Position numbers and translations under genes: made by a program
Shown: one piece after another, positions 44,933-53,106 of the stretch
Layout: each line of letters starts with the position of its first letter
Position numbering within the stretch: position 1 is the first letter of the stretch
Assembly: GCF_014201145.1 (NCBI RefSeq)
Contig: NZ_JACHDP010000001.1
Location: 6,262,001-6,326,000 of the forward strand
Source of the DNA: Micromonospora parathelypteridis
GTDB lineage: Bacteria; Actinomycetota; Actinomycetes; Mycobacteriales; Micromonosporaceae
DNA length: 64,000 nucleotides
Direction of reading: 5' to 3'
The notes under the pieces: generated by a model
The model's database searches: none
What the model was told of the DNA's origin: nothing
The model's input: only the letters and a program-made list of their open reading frames with translations

Positions 44933-45774
44933 GGCCGATAGTCCGTGGCCGTCACCCGCCCGTCAGGCGAGAAGAACCCGGCGGCGTCGACCGCCCTGGC
45001 GAGAAGGTCGTACCCCGAGGTGCGGCCGTCCTTCCAGGCCGTCAGCCCCTCCAGGTCGAGCAGCGGGCGCACCTGCGGATCGGCGTACGACATGCCGAGC
45101 AGCAGCGTCCCGAAGAGCTGGACCCCGGCGGACTCCGGCTCCCGGACCGTCATGTTGCAGTGGTCGTACCGGGCGGTCTGCGCGATGATCCGGGTGCCCT
45201 CGGGTGGCAGCGTGCCCTCCTGGACGAACGCCAGGTGGTTGGCATCGATCATGCAGGCGGCGTCCACCTCACCGGCCACCAGGGCGCGGGCCGCGTCCCG
45301 CTCGCCGCCGATGTGGTCGCCGTGCAGGCCGACACCGACGTCGAACCGCCGCACGTCGACCTCGACTCCGGCGGCGTCGAGGTGACCCAGCGGAATCAGC
45401 GTCGCCTGTGGACTGTCGACCGCGCCGACGGCGACCACCATCCCCGCGAGGTCCGCGACCTGCCGCACCGGCGAGTCGGCGCGGACCACCACGATCGAGG
45501 TGAGGTCCTGGTCGGTGTCGCGCATCGTGAGCGCGCGGACGGCCGTGCCGTTGGCAGCCGCCAGCCGCTCGGCCCGTAGCCAGGCCAGGGGCGAGTTCCA
45601 CGCGGCGTCGATCCGCCCGGCGACAAGATCCTCGACCTGTCGCTCGTAGTGCGAGTAGAGGACGAAGTCGAAGTCCAGGCCTCGCCCGCGCAGCCAGGCG
45701 CGGAAGCCCTCCCAGATGGTCACCACCTTGGGGTCGTACGCGACTGCGCCCATCAGGACGGTTGGCGCCGACAT
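44929..45774 (-). CDS. PhnD-like substrate-binding-fold protein without signal peptide
   Basis: A 281-residue protein of the phosphonate/phosphite-type binding protein fold (MGAVAYDPKVVTIWEGFRAW, ERQVEDLVAGRIDAAWNSPL, SPVRQVADLAGMVVAVG, GLHGDHIGGERDAARALVAG). Such proteins are normally exported receptors, but this one begins directly with the first beta strand and has neither signal peptide nor lipobox, so it should be cytosolic. Its ATG overlaps the stop of the acyl-CoA-dehydrogenase-like gene by one base and its stop overlaps the diiron gene. The fold has been recruited for enzymes such as the desulfinase DszB and for cofactor synthesis (THI5); an enzymatic or ligand-delivery role is inferred. 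Confidence 0.75.
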   Translation of the reverse strand: MSAPTVLMGAVAYDPKVVTIWEGFRAWLRGRGLDFDFVLYSHYERQVEDLVAGRIDAAWNSPLAWLRAERLAAANGTAVRALTMRDTDQDLTSIVVVRADSPVRQVADLAGMVVAVGAVDSPQATLIPLGHLDAAGVEVDVRRFDVGVGLHGDHIGGERDAARALVAGEVDAACMIDANHLAFVQEGTLPPEGTRIIAQTARYDHCNMTVREPESAGVQLFGTLLLGMSYADPQVRPLLDLEGLTAWKDGRTSGYDLLARAVDAAGFFSPDGRVTATDYRP

Positions 45775-46943
45775 CAGCGATTGGCCTCGTCGAGCAGCGG
45801 CAGCCCGGTGGCGACCCGGCCGACGAAGTCGTGCAGGGCGTCGGTGGTCGGCGCCATCACCCGAGCGGCGCGCGAGTCGCGGAAACGGCGCTCAAGGCCC
45901 AGCTCCTTGCGGAACGCGCTGCCACCGCAGAGCTGCATCGCGCCATCGGTGACGTCGGCGGCCGTCTCGCCGGCGAGCGCCTTGACCTGCAGCACCCGCA
46001 ACATCGCGTCGTCGCGGCCCGTCTCCAGCGCGGTGAGGGTGTCGCCCAGGAAGGCGCGCAGCGCGTCGGTGCGGATCATCAGGCGGGCGAGGTCGCGTCG
46101 GGTGACCGGCGCGTCGCGAAGGGCGGCCCCGGTGTGCGTGAGCGTCGTCCCGGTGAGGTGCCGGTTGGCCTCGGCGACCGCGCTGTCGGCGAGACCGAGA
46201 CAGAACGCGCCGTTGAGCACCAGGAACCAGGGGAGGACCGCGCCGAGCGCGGTGTCGAGCCCGGCGCCGTCGTCCGCGAGCATTGCCGCCGACGGGACCC
46301 GGATCCCCTCGCCGGTCATCGGCCGGGAGCCGTTGCCACGCAGGCCGAGCCCGTCGAAGTCACCGGTCACGCTCAGACCGGCGCTGCCGGCCGGCACGTG
46401 CCACAGCGTCATCGGACCGGCGTCGCCGGACAGCGGGAGGCTCGACCAGACGTAGCTGTCGGCCTCGCCGGCCGAGGTGACCCAGCTCTTGCGGGCGTCG
46501 AGGCGGACGCTGCCGTCGTCGGCGGCGCTCGCGGTGCCGGTCGGCGACCAGAAGTGGCTGCGCGAGCCGTACTCGGAGAAGGCCAGCGTGGTGAGATGAC
46601 CGCCGGTGGCGATGGCCGTGCGGACCTCGCGCGGGCCGTGGGCCTCGATGACGGCGGTCGCCGCGTAGTGCATGAGCACCACCATCGCCGTGGACCCACA
46701 CTCGGCGGCCAGCCGCTCGATGACCTCGGCGACCGCCCGCATGCCCTGGCCGCCGCCGCCGACCTCGGTCGAGGAGGCCAGGCCGAGCAGGCCAGCCGCG
46801 GCGAGGGCGTCGACACCCTGGCGAGGGAAGGCACCCTCCCGGTCGACGATCGCGGCCTGCGGGCGGATCACATCGTCGATGACCGTGCCGAGCCTGTCGG
46901 CGGGATCGGTGTCGGATTGGGCAGTGTCGACACTGGTCGTCAT
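45774..46943 (-). CDS. Acyl-CoA-dehydrogenase-fold flavoprotein
   Basis: A 389-residue protein with the three-part ACAD fold: N-terminal helices (GVDALAAAGLLGLAS, EVGGGGQGM), a middle beta domain (LTTLAFSEYGSRSHFWSPTG, LDARKSWVTSAGEADSYVW, LGLRGNGSRPM) and a C-terminal helical bundle (MQLCGGSAFRKELGLERRFRDSRAARVMAPT). The C-terminal Gly-rich ending lacks a clear catalytic Glu-Arg motif of true dehydrogenases, so it may belong with ACAD-fold monooxygenases such as DszC or SfnB. The ATG at 46941-46943 has AAGGGA. It follows the channel gene by 12 bp and is coupled to the PhnD-like gene. Confidence 0.82.
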   Translation of the reverse strand: MTTSVDTAQSDTDPADRLGTVIDDVIRPQAAIVDREGAFPRQGVDALAAAGLLGLASSTEVGGGGQGMRAVAEVIERLAAECGSTAMVVLMHYAATAVIEAHGPREVRTAIATGGHLTTLAFSEYGSRSHFWSPTGTASAADDGSVRLDARKSWVTSAGEADSYVWSSLPLSGDAGPMTLWHVPAGSAGLSVTGDFDGLGLRGNGSRPMTGEGIRVPSAAMLADDGAGLDTALGAVLPWFLVLNGAFCLGLADSAVAEANRHLTGTTLTHTGAALRDAPVTRRDLARLMIRTDALRAFLGDTLTALETGRDDAMLRVLQVKALAGETAADVTDGAMQLCGGSAFRKELGLERRFRDSRAARVMAPTTDALHDFVGRVATGLPLLDEANR

Positions 46944-46955
46944 GCCGGTGTCCCT

Positions 46956-47969
46956 TCAGCCAGACTGGGTGGGACCGCCGTCGACACTATCCGAATTGGA
47001 GGACGCCACGCGAGCGTCGGATAACCGTCTGGTACGGGCGCCGTCCCGGTGGGGCCGTCCGTGCCCGTCGTCCCGGTCGATCCGCAGCTCCCGCTCCAAC
47101 TCGGCGATGACCGCGCGCAGGTCGTCCAGCCGCTGGGTGAGCGCGATGCGGTCCACCTCGTCCGGTACGCCGTCGCCGTCCTCGTCGTAGTCGGGAGCCA
47201 GTCTCTCGGTCATCTCCAACCGACGTGCCTCCTCCATCGAGTTGACGATGACCGCGATGAGGATGTTGAGCAGCAGGTTGACGGTGACGATCACGTAGCT
47301 GACGTAGTAGAGCAGCGTCCACGGCGAGATCTCCATGCCCTGCTCGATGAGGTCCGGCAGCGTCTCCAGCGACAGCAGCACGAACAACGTCAGCAGGGAT
47401 CGGCCGATGTCGCCGTACTGTTCCGGATACCGGCTGCCGAAGATCAGCCAGCCGGCCATGCCGTACACGTAGAGCGTCACCACCGCCAGGGCGAGGAAAC
47501 CGGTGACGCCCGGCAGGCTGCGCCACAGCGCGGAGACGATGGTCCGCAGGCCCGGCGAGAACCGCACCAACCGCACCATGCGGGCGACCCGTACGACGCG
47601 GAGTAGCGCTGGGTCGCCGTGCAGGCCCGGTATGAAGATCGCCGCGATCACCACGAAGTCGAAGACGTTCCAGCCGTGCCGGAAGAAGTCCTGCGGACGC
47701 TTGCCGTAGGCCGCCAGCCGGACGCCGATCTCGACGACGAAGACGGCCCGGAAGAACAGCTCCAGCCAGTGCAGTGCCGTGCCCGCCCGGATCAGGCCGT
47801 CGTACGTCTCCAGGCCGAGGACGACGCCGTTGGCGAGGATCACCACGACGATGACGACCTCGAACGGGCGCGACCCGGCGAACCGGGCGCAGCGGTCAGC
47901 CCAACCGGATCGGTGCCGCGCGGGCGGCGCCGGCCCACCTCGCTGGGCGGGCACGGGGGCGGCGGGCAT
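46956..47969 (-). CDS. Voltage-gated cation channel, NaChBac-like, with EF-hand loop
   Basis: A 337-residue six-helix channel subunit forming tetramers. S1-S4 span about 35-145; S4 carries arginines at every third position (Arg124, 127, 130, 133, 136). The pore helix and filter read TLFVLLSLETLPDL (Glu202 as the filter carboxylate), against LESWAS in NaChBac, so selectivity may differ. After S6 (VIVTVNLLLNILIAVIVNSM) a canonical 12-residue EF-hand loop occurs at Asp260-Glu271 (DYDEDGDGVPDE), followed by a C-terminal coiled coil. The ATG at 47967-47969 is preferred to a TTG eight codons earlier. It lies 12 bp upstream of the flavoprotein gene on the same strand. Confidence 0.88.
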   Translation of the reverse strand: MPAAPVPAQRGGPAPPARHRSGWADRCARFAGSRPFEVVIVVVILANGVVLGLETYDGLIRAGTALHWLELFFRAVFVVEIGVRLAAYGKRPQDFFRHGWNVFDFVVIAAIFIPGLHGDPALLRVVRVARMVRLVRFSPGLRTIVSALWRSLPGVTGFLALAVVTLYVYGMAGWLIFGSRYPEQYGDIGRSLLTLFVLLSLETLPDLIEQGMEISPWTLLYYVSYVIVTVNLLLNILIAVIVNSMEEARRLEMTERLAPDYDEDGDGVPDEVDRIALTQRLDDLRAVIAELERELRIDRDDGHGRPHRDGARTRRLSDARVASSNSDSVDGGPTQSG

Positions 47970-48019
47970 GTCCGCCAGCCTAGCCAAGATCAATGATCGT
48001 GGGCGCCCGCGCGATCCGC

Positions 48020-48076
48020 TCAGGCGTGGCTGAATCGTTCAGGCGTGGCGGGAACGCTCAGGCGTGGCTGGTCCGC
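48020..48076. repeat. Three tandem copies of a 19-bp unit at the hydrolase 3' end
   Basis: The core TCAGGCGTGGC occurs at 48020, 48039 and 48058 with a strict 19-bp period. The copy at 48058 encodes the last codons and stop of the hydrolase gene on the minus strand; the other two lie downstream of the stop and repeat the same codons. Probably slippage-derived. Confidence 0.75.
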
Positions 48077-48894
48077 TCCGGCGTCACCGGGGCGGCGAAG
48101 AAGTCGGCGAGCGGCTCGACCATTCTGGGGTACGCCCGGTTGATGGCGTCATGGCCACTGCGCGGAATCGTCAAGGTCCGGGCTCGCGGCAGCGCGCGGG
48201 CCAACGCCGCGTTCAGATCGAGGTAGTAGGGCGGGCCGTCGGCACCACAGGTCAGCAGCACCTCGGCGGTCACCCCGGCCCACTGGCTGGCTGGGCCGTC
48301 GTGCGCCTGGATCAGCGCCGACTCGTCCAGCGTCATCGGCAGCAGTTCGCCCATCGTCCGGCCGATCCGGGTGCGCATGAACGCGCGGATGATCGCGATC
48401 TGTACGCCGAGCGGAAGCTTCCCCGCCGCCATCTGCGGGTTGATCCCGGCGGACGTGATGGCGAGGGCCCGGGCGATGTCACCGGCCCGCAGTGCTGCTT
48501 GGGCGGGTGCGAGCCACGCCGACGGAAATCCGCCGTCGACGCAGACCGCGGCGTCGTAGAGGGCGAGCCGGTCGATCGGCAGCCGGAGCGCGGCCTTGAG
48601 CGCGATGAACCCGCCGGAGCTGTGGCCGATGACGTTGTCGGATCCGGTGTGTTCCAGCACCACGGCGAGGTCGTCGATGTCCTGCTCGAAGGTGTAGGGC
48701 AACGACCTGGGTGGTGCGTCGGCCCGTCCCCGCCGGTTGTAGAGGTGCACGGTGAACCGGTCGGCGAGCGCCGTCGCCAGTCGGCGGTAGACGTCGATGG
48801 TGACCCCGCCACCGTGCACCACGACGATGCCGGGCCCGTGCCCCGTGGAGTGCAGCACGATGCTCGCGCCGTCCCGTGCGCTGATCCGCTCCAT
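48058..48894 (-). CDS. Alpha/beta hydrolase
   Basis: A 278-residue alpha/beta-hydrolase-fold protein. The oxyanion strand is VVVHGGGVTIDVYR, the nucleophile elbow IGHSSGG (Ser near 118) and the late catalytic His lies in IPRSGHDAI; an Asp after strand six (CGADGP) completes a likely triad. Length fits esterase/lactonase-type members, substrate unknown. The ATG at 48892-48894 has AGGGTGGA upstream. It is divergent to a TetR regulator 62 bp away, so it is probably the regulated target. Confidence 0.87.
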   Translation of the reverse strand: MERISARDGASIVLHSTGHGPGIVVVHGGGVTIDVYRRLATALADRFTVHLYNRRGRADAPPRSLPYTFEQDIDDLAVVLEHTGSDNVIGHSSGGFIALKAALRLPIDRLALYDAAVCVDGGFPSAWLAPAQAALRAGDIARALAITSAGINPQMAAGKLPLGVQIAIIRAFMRTRIGRTMGELLPMTLDESALIQAHDGPASQWAGVTAEVLLTCGADGPPYYLDLNAALARALPRARTLTIPRSGHDAINRAYPRMVEPLADFFAAPVTPERTSHA

Positions 48895-48956
48895 GATCGT
48901 CCACCCTTCCGCGACGACAACAACCGCGAACGACGTTTGCAGTTTACAGTAGATCA

Positions 48957-49655
48957 GTGAGCGACGCACCCACGAGGGCCGGCGACGGCGACTCCGCTCG
49001 GCAGCCGATCTGGAGCAGGCCCGAACGCGGCAGCCGTGGCCCTGCTCCGACGCACAGTCGGGACGCCATAGTCGTGGCCGCCATCGCCCTGGCGGACAGC
49101 GAAGGGCTTGCCGCGGTGTCGATGCGCGCTGTCGCCGGCGCGCTCGGCACCGGCGCCGGATCCCTCTACCGCTACCTTTCGTCGCGCGACGATCTTCTGG
49201 ACCTGATGACCGATCGGGTCGTGGGGGAGTTGCGGCCGTATCCCGAGGCCGAGGGAGGCTGGCTGGACTCGATGCTGCTGCTGGGCCGCCGGCAGTTGGC
49301 GCTGCACCGTGCGCACCCGTGGCTGATCGAGGTGATTCACCGGACGTCCGGCATCGGCCCCGAGAGCCTGGCCTGGTTCGACAACTGCATTCGGATCCTG
49401 GAACCTGTGCCCGCCGCTGTCACCGCCAAGTTCGAGGCGATCGCGATGATGAACGGCGTGGTGACCCTCTTCGCCCGCAGCGAGGCCGCCTCCGGGGCGT
49501 TCAGCTTCGCCGGCGCCGACCTCGCGGCGTACCCGCACCTGGTCGCGGCGTTCAGCCAGCCCCCCGCGCCAGCGCCCCGAACGGACCTCTTCGGGCGGAC
49601 CATGCGCAGTCTGTTGGCCGGTCTGCTGCTCGCCGAGCCGTCCGAAGCGGGCTGA
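48957..49655 (+). CDS. TetR-family regulator (TetR/AcrR with TetR_C domain)
   Basis: A 232-residue regulator. The HTH lies at about 33-80 (RDAIVVAAIALADSEGLAAV, VAGALGTGAGSLYRYLSSRD), and the C-terminal part (LLLGRRQLALHRAHPWLIEV) is the TetR_C region of tetracycline-repressor-like proteins. The GTG at 48957 has no ribosome-binding site, but a TACAGT -10-like box lies seven bases upstream, so the transcript may be leaderless. Divergent to the alpha/beta hydrolase gene; the shared 62-bp gap probably holds the operator. Confidence 0.87.
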   Translation: MSDAPTRAGDGDSARQPIWSRPERGSRGPAPTHSRDAIVVAAIALADSEGLAAVSMRAVAGALGTGAGSLYRYLSSRDDLLDLMTDRVVGELRPYPEAEGGWLDSMLLLGRRQLALHRAHPWLIEVIHRTSGIGPESLAWFDNCIRILEPVPAAVTAKFEAIAMMNGVVTLFARSEAASGAFSFAGADLAAYPHLVAAFSQPPAPAPRTDLFGRTMRSLLAGLLLAEPSEAG

Positions 49656-49798
49656 CGGGACCGGCGCCCAGGTGGTGTCGGCTGTTCCGTCCTCTGGCGC
49701 GGCCCCGGCTGGTCTAGGTTTTCGATGGTGAGCGGGACCGGCCGGTGGGCGTCGATGAGCGACGAGATGGTCGCGGGTGAGCTGGTGAGAGGTGCGCG

Positions 49799-50158
49799 AT
49801 GTCAGATTCTGATCTTGCCGGCCTGCGGGAACGGGCCGCTGACGGTGACCGGGACGCGGTCGACCAACTCGTCGAGCTCGCCGGCGAACGGGGTGACCTG
49901 GCGGAGCTACGCCAGCTCGCGGAGGACGGCAACGCCGACGCGGCGGCCCAGCTGGTCGAGCTCGCCACCGAGCTTGGCGACATGAACGAGCTGCGGCGTC
50001 TCGCCGACCGGGGTGACCGGGACGCGGCCGATCAGCTCGTCGAGTTGGCGGCGGAACGGGCCGACGTGGGCGAGCTTCGACGGCTCGCCGACGGGGGCAA
50101 CCGGGACGCGGCCGACGTGTTGGCCGAGCTCACCGAAGAGGACGACGAGGGGGAGTAG
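49799..50158 (+). CDS. Small four-repeat protein
   Basis: A 119-residue acidic protein made almost entirely of four 28-residue repeats (starting at residues 9, 37, 65 and 93) with the pattern LRxLAxxGxxDAAxQLVELA followed by a short acidic turn. Each repeat predicts two helices, like a minimal Sel1, HEAT or TPR solenoid. The fourth repeat runs into an acidic end (TEEDDEGE). The ATG at 49799 has GAGAGGTG upstream. No neighbour points to a role; helical repeats suggest protein binding. The DNA repeats have a period of 84 bp with good codon bias. Confidence 0.75.
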   Translation: MSDSDLAGLRERAADGDRDAVDQLVELAGERGDLAELRQLAEDGNADAAAQLVELATELGDMNELRRLADRGDRDAADQLVELAAERADVGELRRLADGGNRDAADVLAELTEEDDEGE

Positions 50159-50241
50159 TCGCGTGCCACGGCCGACCGCCGGGCGGGCGACGGGACGTGG
50201 ATCCCGCTGCCCACCCGGTGTCAGCGTGGTCGATGGCCGGG

Positions 50242-51099
50242 TCAGGCCTGCGCGGCCCGGATGGCATCGCGTAGCGGGGTGCTCGGCCGGCCGATCAGCC
50301 GGCTCAGGTCGTCGCTGTCGGTCTCCAGCTCACCGATGGCGATCGAGTGGTCGAGCGCGGCGACGAACCCGGCGGTGCCCGCGTCGAGCCCGACGCCCTG
50401 CAACGCCGAGGCCAGCTCCGCGGCGGACAGGTCCTGGTGGACGACCGTGGTGCCGGTCACCTCCGTGACCGCATCGGCCAACTCGTCGAAGGTGAACGCG
50501 GTGCCGCCCAGTTCGTAGACGGAGTTGCCGTCCTCCTCGCGGGTCAGCGCCACCGCGGCGGCCCGAGCGTAGTCGGCCCGGGTCGCCGCGGAGACCTTGC
50601 TGCCCCCGGTGGCACCGAGGATCGTGCCGGACGTCAGGTACTGCGGCAGCTGGTCGGTGTAGTTCTCGGTGTACCAGCTGTTGCGCAGCACGGTGTAGGC
50701 CAACCCCGACGTGGCGAGGACTTCCTCGGTGGCCTTGTGCTCCGGAGCGAGCGGGTTCGTGGTGGTGTCGGCGTTCAGGATGCTGGTGTAGATCAGGCGC
50801 TCGACCCCGGCGAGCTTGGCCGCGTCGATGACCGCGGTGTGCTGCGCGACGCGCTGACCGGGAGTGTCGCCGGAGATGAGCAGCAGCCGGCGTACGCCGG
50901 CCACGGCGCCGGGCAGCGTCGAAGGGTCGTCGTAGGTGGCCTTGCGGATCTCGACCCCGCGCGCGGCCAGGGCGGCGGCCTTCTCCGGGCTGCGGACGAT
51001 GGCGGCGATGTCGGCGGCGGGTACGCCGGTGTCGAGCAGTTGCTCGATCACCAGGCGACCGAGCCGGCCGGTGGCGCCGGTAACGGCATAGGTGGGCAT
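50242..51099 (-). CDS. NmrA/QorB-like NAD(P)H-dependent oxidoreductase
   Basis: A 285-residue atypical short-chain dehydrogenase. The nucleotide-binding motif is VTGATGRLGRLVIEQL at 6-21, followed by VRSPEKAAAL for the NADPH phosphate and LLLISGDTPGQRVAQH, then YTVLRNSWYTENY. This matches the QorB/NmrA group, quinone reductases or redox sensors. The ATG at 51097-51099 has a clear GGAGG. It is divergent to an HxlR regulator, a pairing widely seen for QorB-like enzymes and QorR-type thiol-sensing repressors; induction by electrophiles or oxidants is therefore likely. Confidence 0.92.
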   Translation of the reverse strand: MPTYAVTGATGRLGRLVIEQLLDTGVPAADIAAIVRSPEKAAALAARGVEIRKATYDDPSTLPGAVAGVRRLLLISGDTPGQRVAQHTAVIDAAKLAGVERLIYTSILNADTTTNPLAPEHKATEEVLATSGLAYTVLRNSWYTENYTDQLPQYLTSGTILGATGGSKVSAATRADYARAAAVALTREEDGNSVYELGGTAFTFDELADAVTEVTGTTVVHQDLSAAELASALQGVGLDAGTAGFVAALDHSIAIGELETDSDDLSRLIGRPSTPLRDAIRAAQA

Positions 51100-51111
51100 G
51101 GAACCTCCGAT

Positions 51112-51137
51112 AGTGCAGTGGCATATCTGCAGGCACT
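51112..51137. promoter_or_regulatory. Possible HxlR operator
   Basis: AGTGC (51112-51116) and GCACT (51133-51137) frame a GCAG...CTGC inner repeat centred on CATATC. It lies between the divergent reductase and HxlR genes, just upstream of the reductase ribosome-binding site. Confidence 0.5.
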
Positions 51138-51187
51138 TACGAATCTACAGCACCGGCTGGCAGGTAACTGTGGGGTAGGCTGGTGAG

Positions 51188-51592
51188 GTGAGCGACATGC
51201 CGTCCCAGCACCCGGCGGGGCCTACCCAGGAACTCGTCAGCGATGTCTTCGCACGGGGCTGCACCTCCCGCGCCGCCTTCGAGGACGTCACCTCGAAGTG
51301 GGCCTCGCTCGCCCTGCTGGCGCTCGGTGAGGGCCGCTACCGGTTCAACGCGCTGCGTCGCCGCATCGACGGGGTCAGCGAGCGAATGCTCTCCCAGACC
51401 CTGCAGACCCTCGAACGCGACGGGATGCTCACCCGAGAGGTGCTCACCGCGATCCCACCGCGCGTCGAATACTCGCTGACCCCCCTCGGCGCCCGGGTCG
51501 CCGAGCAGTTGCGCGGCCTCGCCGACCTGCTGGAGGCCTCAGTGCCCGAGTTGCAGACCGCCCGCGACAGCCACGAGCGCGACCGGGCCTAG
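51188..51592 (+). CDS. HxlR-family redox-type transcriptional regulator
   Basis: A 134-residue winged HTH protein (TSKWASLALLALGEGRYRFN, GVSERMLSQTLQTLERDGML, VEYSLTPLGARV). One Cys in RGCTSR just before the first helix occupies the place of the sensing cysteine of QorR/HypR-type regulators. GTG at 51188 is given; a TAGGCT box seven bases upstream suggests a leaderless transcript, but ATG at 51197, with AGGTGAG upstream, is an equally good start. Divergent to its likely target, the QorB-like reductase. Confidence 0.88.
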   Translation: MSDMPSQHPAGPTQELVSDVFARGCTSRAAFEDVTSKWASLALLALGEGRYRFNALRRRIDGVSERMLSQTLQTLERDGMLTREVLTAIPPRVEYSLTPLGARVAEQLRGLADLLEASVPELQTARDSHERDRA

Positions 51593-51713
51593 CGCCTCCG
51601 GCGCGAGCTGCGGCGTCAGAGCGGGGCGAGTGCTTTGGCGATGTTCCACTCGGCGAGGTCCAGCTTCCATTGCCGGTTGGGGAAATCCGAGGCGTGCGCC
51701 ACGCGCGAGGCCC

Positions 51714-52676
51714 TCAGGCGTGCAGCGTCTCGCGCGGCGGCACGCCGTAGCTGGCGTGGTACCGGGCGGTGAACCTGCTGTGGCTGGCGAACCCCCACCG
51801 GCTGGCGATCGCCGAGACAGTCTCCTGGCGGGGGTCGGCCCGCACCAGGTCGTGGTGTGCCCGAGCGAGCCGGATCCGACGCAGGTACGCCATCGGGGTG
51901 GTGCCGCGATGACGGCGGAACGCGAGTTGCACCGCCCGCAGGGAGACGCCGGCGGCACCGGCGATGTCGGCCGCGCTGATGTCCCGGTCGGCGTGTTCCT
52001 CCATGAAGGTGATCGCTCGTCGCAAGGTGGCGGTGCTGGCGTCGTGTCGGTCCGCGGCGGTCGGCTCGGTGAACGCGGTGTTGGGAAAGACCGCGAGCGC
52101 CGCCGCCGCGAGCATCCGCGCCGCGTTGCCGATCACCAGCGGTTGCGCGCTGGCGGCCGGGCTGTTCAGCACGACGTCGCTGACGAAGTTGGTGGTGTGG
52201 CGCCACTGCCGGGCGAGGCGCGCGTCGGCCGGACCCAGGTCGGTGAATTCGATCCGACCGGGCCGCCGGGTCGGCGCGGTGGTTGCCACCTGCTCCAGCA
52301 CCGACAGGTCCAGCACGGAGATCTCCACCTCGCCGGGCAGCCATCGTGCGCTGCACGGCTCACCGGGCTTCGTGACGAGGTAGACATCGCCGGGGCCGAA
52401 CCGGCTGACCGATGCGCCGCAGGTGCGCTCGATTCGGGCGGTGCGGGTGTGTGTGATGACCAGCCCGCCGAGTTGGCTCGCTCCCATGTCGAGTTGCCCG
52501 GTGTGGCGGACGGTCGCCATGGCGAAGGGCCCCGTTTCCACGCTGTGATGGGTGAACCGGTATTTGTTCCTGCTGTGGATGCGCAGTTTCGGGTCATACG
52601 CTGTGGACAGGAACCCGTGGATGGCTACCGGGTCCCAACTGTCGAAGTGTCTGGTCTGCACTGTTGATGACGTCAT
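51714..52676 (-). CDS. AraC-family transcriptional regulator
   Basis: A 320-residue regulator. The N-terminal half is a cupin-like AraC-binding-like domain (GDVYLVTKPGEPCSARW), and the C-terminal 100 residues hold the double HTH (ISAADIAGAAGVSLRAVQLA, and SAIASRWGFASHSRFTARYH with the conserved GF and F-R-Y pattern). It ends PPRETLHA, the normal AraC ending. The ATG at 52674-52676 has GGAGA. It stands alone; no adjacent gene is an obvious target. Confidence 0.9.
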   Translation of the reverse strand: MTSSTVQTRHFDSWDPVAIHGFLSTAYDPKLRIHSRNKYRFTHHSVETGPFAMATVRHTGQLDMGASQLGGLVITHTRTARIERTCGASVSRFGPGDVYLVTKPGEPCSARWLPGEVEISVLDLSVLEQVATTAPTRRPGRIEFTDLGPADARLARQWRHTTNFVSDVVLNSPAASAQPLVIGNAARMLAAAALAVFPNTAFTEPTAADRHDASTATLRRAITFMEEHADRDISAADIAGAAGVSLRAVQLAFRRHRGTTPMAYLRRIRLARAHHDLVRADPRQETVSAIASRWGFASHSRFTARYHASYGVPPRETLHA

Positions 52677-53106
52677 CCGCTGTCTCCGTCCGGTGAAGGT
52701 GCCGCCGGGTGGGTGGAACGGGACCGGTGGCGAGATCGGGACGTGCCGGGGTGCTCGGCGGTGACCCGGCAGATTGCTCGCCGGCGGTGTGGTGCGGTGG
52801 AACGTCGCGAGCGGGACGGCAGCGACCGGTCGAAGTGGCGTCGTATCTGGCCTGATCGTTCAAGGGGCCACGTACGCAATATCTGTCGATGGGAATGTCA
52901 CCATACGACAACCATCGGTGGGGCGTCCTGCGAATCGCAGTGATGTGTCGGTAGGTCGACTTCGCTTTCCGACTAGCGAGTCGGCTGGTTCTGCGCCTGC
53001 TGTCCTAGCCACCCTCGCGGTCGACAGCGAAATCTTATTCACGATCTCCCGGGGCCGGAGGGCGACCGGGCCGCCGCCGGGTGACTGGCCTAGGGAGGGG
53101 TGAACC
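52677..53106. other. Intergenic region upstream of a conserved hypothetical gene
   Basis: About 430 bp of mixed composition between divergent genes. Probable promoters lie in the AT-richer part (52860-52990). The short frames here lack ribosome-binding sites and family resemblance. No RNA motif recognised. A strong GGGAGGGG at the right end belongs to the next gene. Confidence 0.5.
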
